Source of the DNA: Anas platyrhynchos
Taxonomy: Eukaryota > Chordata > Aves > Anseriformes > Anatidae
NCBI RefSeq assembly: GCF_047663525.1
Contig: NC_092591.1
Span: forward strand, 54,227,501 to 54,291,500
Length of the DNA: 64,000 nucleotides
Direction of reading: 5' to 3'
The translations under genes were made by a program, and so were the position numbers. Within the stretch, counting starts at the first letter, position 1. Every line of letters begins with the position of its first letter. Below, piece after piece: positions 54,701-64,000 of this stretch. The notes below the pieces were generated by a model. That model made no database searches, was not told the DNA's origin, and saw nothing but the letters and a program-made list of their open reading frames with translations.

Positions 54701-57700
54701 TTAGCGTAGATCACCAAAATATAAGTGTTACCCCTTGTTGGCAGGCACTTCTGGTACTGTTAAGCTGGAGGAGCATGCTTGGCCTTGCTGTAGTATTCAG
54801 CAGCTTGTATCATTCAATTTCAAAATGCAGCTACTACATGGAGTAGAATTTATTACACATTGGACGTGCAGCCAAGGATACGTGCTTCACTTTATTTAGA
54901 TTGTAACACCACTATATAGGCTTGCCTCAGACCAAAGGAGCCTTTGAAGTGTTTCTGTGCTCTTCACAAGCATGAAAAAAATGTGAGTTGTCTTCTCCTG
55001 GGCTATTAGGCATGCTGTACAAATCTAGCTGTAACATGATTGTCACAGAGCGTGTGTCACTGATCACAGTACTATTGATAAGAGCGTCATCCAAAAATAT
55101 ATTTAGATCCATTGATCTAAATGGGAAGTGGATGAGGTAGTGGCCTTAGAAGTTTCCTAGAGGAGCAGAAGATAGTGCTAGGCAGTGCGGTGTAGGTGAA
55201 AAAAGATATTGCGTGTAATTTTGGTGTGTGTATGCAAAATAGTCGGTTTTCCCTTCTAAATGCTTCTGTGTTTGATAGTCTAGAGCTCAAGTAATTTCTG
55301 TGTGAATGGCAGAAATCATTTATCGTGTGGCTGGGAGGGTTATCTCAGGGTGCCATGTGCTACAGGCTGCCTTTGAAGCAGATAAACAGAATGGGAAATG
55401 TAGGTCTTCGTGATCACTTCACTGATCCTGCTGTGGTGTAGGGGCTGAACCAGGGCCAGCAGGAGCGCTGTGCCTTGCATCTCTGGTTCAGTCCTAGCTA
55501 GGGCTGTTTGGCCCAGACCTGGTTAGGAGCATAAAAACACTGATTTCTTCTATAAGAAACAAAGAATAATAATATCAAATGAAATCGCTGTCTACACTGA
55601 AATGCAAGCATCGAGGCTATGCTGGGAATTCTTCGCCCTGTGGAAGTCTGTGGGAAATGTCAGTGCGGGCAGGACTCCCTTCTGGTATCTAATCACAGCG
55701 CTGCTGCTGCCCTGTCCTGTGACAGCCAGTGACTCACCCAGCCCTCCTCAGTGCTGCTCACCTCACCAGCCCCGTGGGGATAAAAAAACACAGCTTCCTT
55801 TGTGAAGACCTTCGAATAGCCTCGATAGAAAAGGTAGAGCTGGATCCCGCTGTGTATATGTGGGGATCTCATCACATTGCGTGCAGTTCCTGCCGGGCCT
55901 CTGGCTGCTGCTCCAGTGAGCCAGCTTCCCTCACCAGCCTTGTCTTGTATCTGTTGGCCTCATAGGAACATTTTGAGTATCTTTGGACATCTAAAATGGC
56001 ACTGAGGGCAACTGAATTCTATCTATAGTGTCTCTTCTGAAGGAGTAGTAATGTCTTTTGATGTTTCTGGTTGATTTTCTTTTTCTCTGTCAGTTTTACT
56101 GTTATTTAGTGTAGCATTCCTTATTGGCAAAAGCTTTGTTTGCTTTAAAAATATTTAAGCATTTCAATTCTATTTAGAAGTAGTGATAAAATGCCACTAT
56201 AGGTTTTCTCTTTCTCTCTAGCTAGCGCTCAAAATGTTCTGTTTTATCTTGATGTGTCTGCAGTGTAAAGCACGATCCTTGCCGCAGCATCCAGAAACGC
56301 CAAAAGGTGTTTTGGTCAAAATCTAATCCATTGTGGAAAGCATTGTATGTCTTAGCAGACTAAATCTACAATAGAGAAAATGTTTGTATTTGAGGAGTGA
56401 GCTCACTTAATGAAACAGGCAGTATTGTTATATATTGATAATCATATTTCTTAAGTTCTGATGCATTCAACTATGGATACATACAAATTTTAGGTCAATT
56501 AGTGTAATATATTCAACCTCCACCACAATCTCGTGATGGCTAGCATTTCTTCCTTTATTTCTGTGGTAAACCAACATGTAGAGATGAAGGAATGGGATCT
56601 TCCACACTGATGTGGGAAGATGAACACTGGTTTTTCATTGACACTGGTCACTCTGAGTTCCATGAGTGCTTTTGAAACAAAAGATTTTAAGTGACATGAT
56701 GTGAAGTACGTGATGGGCAAAGCCGATAGGGAGAAAAAAAAAAGTCCTGTGCCTGCAACTTCTGCTTTAATCTTCCTATCCTTCCTAATTATCTATTATT
56801 TTCTTTCATAGTAATGCTGTATTGCTGTTAAAATGTCTCGATGCACGCTTTGAGAGAAACTTAAGCTGGCACCAAAAAACAAAAGGTACCCTGACACTAG
56901 AACCAGGTACTTAGTTGTGACTTCAAAAAGGAACCTAAAACCCAACCCTTCCTGCCCCCTGCACGCGCGCTCACCATTTCACATGGATTCATGTGGCTGC
57001 AGAAAGCTGCATCCCGCTGTACAAACCAGATGTTCCTTTTTCCAGAGCTAATCCTCTGCTATCAGCTTTCATTTTTCCTTCCTTTCCTCCTCTATGCCCA
57101 TAGTCATGCACTAAGTCTTTTTGTGGCAAGCAAAGCTGTTAAAGGCTGTAAAACATTGCCATGATAATTAAGATCAGGCACAATTATTTTATATAGGTGT
57201 AAGGCTTTATTTTTTGAGATAATTTGATTTTTAGATGGATAGCTTTTCAAAGTAAGCAGTGTTTTGTTTTTTAAATATTGTGGATCTTCTGAGTACCTTG
57301 CTGATCATGCTGCCCTTTAATGCTTGTGTAATCAGTATCTGAATTCTTTCATCCCACATTGTTATTTTGGCTTTTTCTTTTTAGCCAGTTTGCATAGAAT
57401 TTTTTCGTGTATGATATAAAACCAATTAGCGACTGACATTAAATACGTTGAGTTTGTTTTATTTTCTAGAATACTTCTCTCTGAGAAAGTCTGAGAGCAG
57501 GTAAATTTTTATGCTTTAGAAAGCGTATATACATGGACTAGCTGTAGAAAACACAATTATGTAGTTTTGGAACATTTTTAAAGTTTCTGAAACTTCTGTT
57601 ATCTGGTCCCGCACATAGTCAACACACGCCTCATTAACAAGGATCTCCACAGCCCTGTTCTTGTAACACCAGTAGCTACTAAGTAGGCTGAGAAGCCCAG

Positions 57701-60700
57701 ACAAATCTCTTATCAGTTGACTGCTACAAACCTAAAATAGTGTTGTCAGTTCTGTAGGGCTCGCTATGCATTTTCTTAAGCAATAAGCAAGTTTTGCTAT
57801 CTGTTGGGGAAAAAAACCCCAAACCCTTACCAGCAGAACCCCATATAGCGTACTTACCAGAGTAGCTTGATGTTTTTCCCTGTTTTCTTGTGCCTCCAAG
57901 GATGTGAACTGGAAGGATTCCTGCACTCTTTAAATGCGGTGCCCACCACTGCTGGCCCTATAGGCTGGGAGGGGAGGGGAATGAGAGAGGGCTTCAGGGA
58001 TCTGAGCAATGCCATTGCTATCATGGAGCTGAAAATAACTTCTGACAAAAGCCTGGCATTTTGTTCCCTTATGTCCACTTGTGAGTAGGTGGACAACAAT
58101 GCAGCCCCTCAGATGACGCCTAGAGGGCATTCCTAAATGCAGCCTAATAGATCATAAATAAAGAGTAAAGTTTTGTAGTCGCTATTGCATTGCTTAAATG
58201 CGGAACATAAGATAGTGGTTCCTGAAAATGAGGATTTAGTCGTGAATGGTCACATTGCAAAAAATAATTTGCCAAAATAACTATAGCTATTCATATGTAA
58301 AGCTGTTTGTAGGAACCCCTCTGGAATTCAACAGCTTTAAACCAAAGAAATTTTCCTTCAGCTGAGCAGTTCATAACTTGATATCTGTAAATGGTGTGTC
58401 TGAGGAAGCTCTTAGAGTTCAGGGATTTTTTTTTTCCTATCATTTTTTAATTGTTACCTTTTTTTAGGCATTAAGATAGCTAGTTAATATGCATGATGCT
58501 TAACATGTCTTACCACTGTGGCAGTAAATGTTTGCTGTGCCTCGGTGAGCCCCTCGGAAACGGATGATGCCACAGCTGTATGAGAAATGCAAAAACCCAA
58601 GTATGAAGCGCTTAAAGTTCCTTTTTGATAGGCATTTATTTTAAGAGCTTTGAAAATCTGGAAGCTAATTCTTGTTTGCTAAAAGGATTTTTAAATTAAG
58701 AAACTTGGTTTGGTGTTGTGAATTTTGTGGTGAGTGAAAGGACCGAGCCCTTCCAGCTTAGGGCTTGAAAACTGAACAGACTGACACTGAAGGTCCCCAC
58801 TCTGGGACGTTCAGAGAAATGCAGGGAGCTGAGATGCCAAATCCCTGTCAGACCTTAGGATTTTAATGGCATGTTCACTCAGACTACTTTGAAAGCTCTT
58901 AGGAGCCTGTAGGATCCCTTGACTGCTGAGTCCGGCAAAGATTTCCTAATGCAGAGACAGGTTCTTGATGCAGAGTTAGGGACCTGTTTTTTCTTGAGCA
59001 GGAGACCAGGACTTGACATCTTCTTGGTCATTCTCCCTGGGCAATTCTTGAATTCTTTTGCCTATATCAAATAAGGCTGCATGCAGAGGTGACGCTGCAG
59101 TGTACAGGCAGTGAGCATTTCTTGTAAGCTGGTAGCAAGGAGGGACTGGGGCGTGATTGAGCTCACTGCTAGTGCATGGCAAGCACTAAAGCTTTCCACA
59201 AGAACCCAGTGTTTGCACCCTTGGTGCTTCATAAATTGGGATCCTTGACATTTGAGAGAGCCGAGTGTTCGTTAACCTTCACTCTTGTCTTCAGGTAGAT
59301 CACGTGTTTGGATGGATTTGCACCGTGTCATAAAAGAGGGACTTTCCTAGAGCTTGGCGACAGTAAACGAGGTAGTGAGCTTCCATCTACGGAGAGCTTA
59401 GACACGCAGAAAGAGCAACAAGCTCGACTAGTCAGAGTGAAATGCAAGTCTTCTGGGAAATAGAGTACTTTGAACAGGGAGATGGTAGCTTTTCAGCCTG
59501 CAAAGTGAACAAGAACAAAGTGCTAGGTATGACAAAGCCTGCGGGAAAAAGCAAGCAACTGCATTTTGATAGGAGTCAAAGGACACTAGGCAGCAAGTGG
59601 GAATATACGTCCAGCTTTTCACAATAGGGCACTGTTTGTGACAAGACTTTTTTTCAAGCCTAATTACTGCAGTTTCTTGTTCTGGCAGCTGCACTATCCA
59701 AAGCCAAAAATTCTGTACTTTCAAATAATGCAAGTTTCTATAAACCTTCGCCTTTGTACTTCTACAGCTACACTGATAGAACGAGGTGTGAGGAAGATTG
59801 TTCTGATCAGTGATCATGCTGGAGAAGAAAGAGAACTCTATTTGCTGCTGCAGGGAGAATTGCTTGGTTTTCCAGCTTGTATTCTTCTCTCCCCCTTAGG
59901 TAGGAGTATTTCCATAGTTCTCCTGTCAGATGTATTTTGTATGATAAAGTAACTTCATGTTATTAAAAAGCAAGCCAGTCAGTTTTACTGTTAGCTGTTT
60001 TAACTGTATTTCATTGCCAGTCCAGTCCTGAATCTTGGGCTTTACTGTAGTAGTTTAGAGCTTTTCTCCTGCCCTAATTTGGGCAGACAGGCACGTTTCA
60101 CAGGGGAAGGCACATACACTGGACTTTACTTAAATTTCATTTAATTTAATTTATTCCTTGTCATCTAAGATGAATGTGAGGCTTTACCTTTCGTCCTTCA
60201 GCACTGAAGAGACTCCAGTGTATGTATCTAAACACGTGTGGCTTAACTTAAACTGTTTAAAATTGCAGAAGGGGAGAAGCAACACTCAGAAGCTGACATC
60301 GATCTCAGCTAGAAAGTGGAAATGAACTGTGCTGCCTCTTGGCTGAGGCAAGACCTCTGTTCTGTGAGGCTTCTCTTCCCTTCCTTGTTGATGGTTTAAG
60401 TTAAAATGTTCACTATGTCCCCATACAGCACAGTAAAGGAAAAAAATGCCATACATGTACTACACATGCATAGCGTTACTACAACTTCTGCTTCACAGCT
60501 GATCCAGGCAGATTAGGGCTAAGGACAAGGTAAACATTTCATGGAGCACTATTATGGCCTCTGCTGTGGCAGGCTGTTATGAAAGATTAATAAGATAGTG
60601 TTATACATTGATCCTCTGCTAGGGTAAGTTAGAGCAGTGTTTAAAACTTAAGGTGGACTGAAGGAAAAGGTAGCGAAGCTTTAACCAAAGTTCTGCCTTA

Positions 60701-61539
60701 GGATATCTCTATCAAAAAAAAAAATAAAAAAAAATAGTTTTAACAAAGGAAGGAATTCAGGGAGACAAGTCCTTCAATTATGTAATTCTGTATGAAACCA
60801 GTAATTTTTTTTCTGTTTAAGTATTTGCAGCACAAGGTGGTTTCTGCTTTGTCACTTGTTATTTTGGGGGCAAGAGCAGGTAGAACATTACTGAACTCGA
60901 AATAATCTAGCTCATCTCTGTAGTTGTGAATGGGTTTTCCAGGGTTCAGACTTCATTTTTTTTTTTTCTTGCTACAGTTTATTCTACCACCTTTCTTCTG
61001 TACCAGGAGTGATTTGGGGATGTTCAAGAGAGGCAGAACCCCCTCCTTCTAGAAGCCAGACTTTACATTGTAACAGTGAAGAGCTGGTGCTTCAGGAACC
61101 ATGTCTGTGTGATTTCTGTCACAAGCTGTTTCACATAGATACAAAACCTTTAGGAAAATAGTAAAGAAACTTCATCTTAGGCTTGAAGCCTGTCCACTAT
61201 TGAGAGTACCTATTTCCTGTGTGTAACACAGCAAGTATCAGGCTCAAATTCTAACAGAGCAGAGGCAAGGTAATATTACCTAGTCTTACTGAAATTGGCT
61301 GTTAGTGTGAGGCCCAAGCTATGTAACTTCTTCATTCCTTAACATCTCAACTGCACTTGATGGAATATTCTAGGTATTTCTACTCCTAACTATCATGAGA
61401 ATTTTCCTCTAATTGGTATGGGGAAGCTCTACAGAGAGTTGAAAAATGGAGACTGAGGTACTGAAATGCACTTTTTTGATGAAATACCATTGTCCCTTTC
61501 TTCATATTATACACACCCCTAAAAAAAGAGTCCAGTGCA

Positions 61540-62104
61540 GTGTGTTACTCAACTCCAGTAATTTAATTTCATTGAACAAAAAAACTGCCAAAATTTGACA
61601 GTTTGATGTAAGTTGAATCTGAACAAATTGATTTTACAATGCAGTATAAATAATTCTTAACTTATATAAAACTTGATTAAGATTCTTTTTACTAACTTTA
61701 CAAAAGAGCATTATCAAACATAGGAGCAAAAGAAATTTTAACTATGGTCTTTTTGTTAAAACAAAATATGTACACACTCACAGTATTTTCTTTGTGCAAA
61801 ATATGTACTGACAGACTGTACCTTTCTGTACAAAGGCAATTTCAGTTACTTTGCATAGCAGAAAAGCAACACAGAAAACACTCGATACATAACGTTGCTG
61901 CTATAATTCCTTAAGTAAGTCTTTTGGAAAAAATATTAGACACTAACTTTCTCATTAAGAGCCAGTTTTAATTCTAAAGCATTAAGGCTATTCCAGTATT
62001 GCAGTCTTGCCAAAACATGTTTTGTCCATAATACAATTCATTGTGTGCAGTGTGTTATCAGTAATTATGCCTGTTAACACAGTCAGCAAGTTGATATCCC
62101 CAAA
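61540..62104 (-). other. E2F8: E2F8 3' UTR (predicted, end uncertain)
   Basis: AT-rich sequence after the E2F8 stop. There is no AATAAA in the first kilobase. ATTAAA variants lie at 61,972-61,967 and 61,567-61,562, and a canonical AATAAA at 60,983-60,978. The end is therefore not fixed. Confidence 0.35.
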
Positions 62105-62278
62105 CTAGTCTTCTGACACTTCAAGTTTTCGTTGAGGAATATATAGGGTTCCTTGAGAGGTTCTGTCAGTACCATCTGAGTTTGCAGACAGTGTAGATAC
62201 TGTGTTTGGCCCTCCTGGTGTGCGGAAAAACATTTCTGTTGTTGTCTGGGGCTCTTCGGGTTCCTTTGGAACACTAGG
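62105..62278 (-). CDS. E2F8: E2F8 last coding exon
   Basis: 174 bp, 57 residues plus TAG, from PSVPKEPEEPQTTTEMFFRT to RKLEVSED. Acceptor CTTCTCTAG. Confidence 0.92.
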   Translation of the reverse strand, partial: PSVPKEPEEPQTTTEMFFRTPGGPNTVSTLSANSDGTDRTSQGTLYIPQRKLEVSED

Positions 62279-63559
62279 CTAGAGAAGAGAGAGAGTTTAC
62301 TTTCATTTAAGAAAAAAAAAAGTGAATTACAGTTTTAGGTTTCTGCAGGATATTAGCAAACAGTTTCCTGAAATTTTTAAATTAACAACTCTACAGAGAG
62401 AAATAAAACTATTTATTTTCCTTGAAATATGTATATCTATACAAAATGGATTAAATAGAGAAACTGCTTTCTCAAATCTGTCTTCTATTTTTAGCGCAAA
62501 CAGACCTTAGGCAATACAGTATTATATATATTACACAGAGAAAACTCCATAGGAAACAAGATTCTGTTATAATGCTCTGCTATCCTATGAATAAAAGCTA
62601 CAATTAAGTAGAAGTAGTTGAGAGTAAATTAGGAAAGTATTGACAAGGAAAGATAAAGTAACAGATCTGTTACTTTAAGGATATGTTATTTCAGGTTCAT
62701 CCAAAATCTTCTAGGACAGTTGTCTCTTCACACCTTGTCATTCTCCAGCTGGCTCCACATCCTCAACAACTAGGATACGTGTTCTTCCTTTGTAACCTCT
62801 CACTTACATTGTACTTATGCTAGTCTTCACTGCTTTTTGTGGTCACTAGTGATTTATAAATCAAGATTGAAAAAATATTGGTTTAAAAAATTTACTTGCA
62901 GAAAGGAATTACTGCACTATTATTTCCCACTGGGCACATAGTCAAAGAAGTTGCAATGTTTTTACTTACCTTTTCCTCTTTTAAGTTCGTGCTTTCTGAG
63001 CTGTGGTTACTATTTTCTGCTTTTGGAGAGATTGGTACATGCTGAAGAACAGGATTTGCAGGAACTTGCATACCAGCAGGTATTAGTCCTACGTGTTGCA
63101 GTGTAAAGTTCAGAACTGAAGAATTTGGATTTTGGGCAGAACTGGTGTTGCTTGAAGTGAGACAGGAGTTGCTTAGTACAGGTGCAGCAGCAGCTATAGA
63201 AGTTGGCGACAGCATTATATTCAGGGATGTTATGTGAAAAGCAGGAATGTTAACTGCTTTCAGTTCAGATGCTGTCACTGGAATGACACCTGAAACAGAA
63301 AAATCAAGTGTTGAAGGAATTAAGAATTGAGGCTCTTACACTGTGTCTTCTGGACCTGAGTACGATCAGTCTGGCTCATTGTCCTTTGAACCAGACAACT
63401 GTGTACCTATCTTGTTTAGTACTCACCAGCAGGGGGTGAGCTGAAGGAACTGTGCTGTAACGAACATATCCCAGCTTTCTCTTTATTAGAAAGGCTTGCT
63501 TTATTGCCATGGTGGGTGCAGTGAGTTAGAGGAATAAGGTAGCCAGATGGAAAAAAGTT
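62105..63559 (-). CDS. E2F8: E2F8, atypical E2F transcription factor, last three coding exons (partial)
   Basis: E2F8 is a nuclear repressor with two winged-helix DNA-binding domains that silences E2F1 and other S-phase genes without a DP partner. Only its C-terminal, disordered region lies here. Minus-strand exons are 63559-63427, 63289-62970 and 62278-62105, with AG/GT borders and consistent phases (133, 320 and 174 bp; about 208 residues), ending in TAG at 62,107-62,105. The identifying segments are VIPVTASELKAVNIPAFHIT, QHVGLIPAGMQVPANPVLQH and the end FFRTPGG ... GTLYIPQRKLEV, which match the conserved C-terminus of vertebrate E2F8. The DNA-binding domains lie right of the window. The position next to CSRP3 is the same as in mammals, supporting the call. 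No disruption was seen. Confidence 0.92.
62279..62969 (-). other. E2F8 last intron; no other feature seen
   Basis: About 0.7 kb, AT-rich. Confidence 0.7.
62970..63289 (-). CDS. E2F8: E2F8 coding exon, penultimate
   Basis: 320 bp, residues from VIPVTASELKA to NLKEEK, rich in Ser, Ala, Pro and Asn. Donor GTAAGT after AAG. Confidence 0.93.
63427..63559 (-). CDS. E2F8: E2F8 coding exon, third from last
   Basis: 133 bp, reading NFFPSGYLIPLTHCTHHGNK and then ending SLQHSSFSSPPA plus one base. Acceptor TTTTTCAG, donor GTGAGT. Confidence 0.85.
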
Positions 63560-64000
63560 CTGAAAAAGAAAGAAAACGACATACCTTTACCCCAAAGATG
63601 TAACAAACATGCAAGTATTTCTACAAACTTGTATTCCCCTTGCCACCACCTTATTCTTTATCCTCCCTATATTCCTATATTCCATGCCTGTACTAACTTC
63701 TGACTGAAGGTAGTCTCAGCCACACATTGCCAAACAGCCACACATTGCCAAACAAGACTGTTCTAGTCCACAGAAATCAACTGGCTCAATTCCCAGATGA
63801 TACCCTGGGAGAGGAACTGTCAGTCCACACAGTACAATTAGACTTGACAAAAGAAATCCTTATGTGGAATACTACTTTTGGACAGAAGAAGCACCTGGAC
63901 TCTGTAGTCATCATGTCATCTCATTCCAGGATTGTGTTTTTTTACGACATTGTTATACAATCCTTTTGCATTTACAAGGTCTGTTTTTGTCAGCAGAACT
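63560..64000 (-). other. E2F8 intron (part)
   Basis: No further exon recognised up to the window end. Contains an 18-bp tandem duplication at 63,718-63,753. Confidence 0.6.
63718..63753. repeat. 18-bp tandem duplication
   Basis: AGCCACACATTGCCAAAC occurs twice in immediate succession. Confidence 0.95.

Noticed and set aside
59428-59817. 129-codon minus-strand open frame in the CSRP3-E2F8 spacer
   Set aside because: No recognisable domain and no neighbouring exon; length is within chance for 10 kb of spacer.
62482-62495. CTATTTTTAG as a MEF2 site for CSRP3
   Set aside because: It matches the consensus but sits in an E2F8 intron more than 11 kb from CSRP3; such a 10-mer is expected by chance in AT-rich DNA.

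Overview
This is a vertebrate, almost certainly avian, nuclear window. The genes have many short exons with GT/AG introns. The recognisable interspersed repeats are mainly CR1 LINE fragments, with one decayed ERVL-type LTR element and one old MIR-like SINE. The encoded proteins are clear orthologues of mammalian FADS2, FADS1, CSRP3 and E2F8. I cannot fix the species.

Layout from left to right. Positions 2,878-10,514 on the minus strand hold the first five coding exons of FADS2 (acyl-CoA 6-desaturase); the remaining exons must lie left of the window. Positions 10,515-20,021 are the gap between the two head-to-head desaturases, with a GC-rich promoter at each end and a very AT-rich block just before the FADS1 promoter. 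Positions 20,022-30,048 on the plus strand hold a complete 12-exon FADS1 (acyl-CoA 5-desaturase, 441 aa), with CR1 fragments in introns 1, 7 and 11. Positions 30,049-42,164 contain no intact gene. They hold a CR1 copy, a two-LTR endogenous retrovirus remnant with a 5-bp target duplication, and two decayed exons of a third, FADS1-like desaturase. Positions 42,740-51,172 on the minus strand hold the complete coding region of CSRP3 (muscle LIM protein, 196 aa, five coding exons). Positions 51,173-62,104 are a long non-coding spacer. Positions 62,105-63,559 on the minus strand hold the last three coding exons of E2F8, whose 5' part lies right of the window.

FADS2 and FADS1 are the two front-end desaturases of long-chain polyunsaturated fatty acid synthesis. 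FADS2 acts at delta-6 and FADS1 at delta-5, with chain elongation between, to make arachidonic and eicosapentaenoic acids. Their divergent arrangement with shared exon boundaries reflects an old tandem duplication. CSRP3 (striated-muscle Z-disc and nuclear cofactor) and E2F8 (atypical cell-cycle repressor) are unrelated to lipid metabolism, but they are neighbours in mammals too. What stands out is that the FADS block directly adjoins CSRP3-E2F8, and that a third FADS gene has died in between.

I found no previously undescribed biological system. The most interesting items are the decayed FADS1-like gene, the ERV remnant with differently deleted LTRs, two CR1 fragments that meet at the same 17-bp point of the element 7.3 kb apart, and two in-frame upstream ATGs of FADS1 that lie inside CCAAT boxes.
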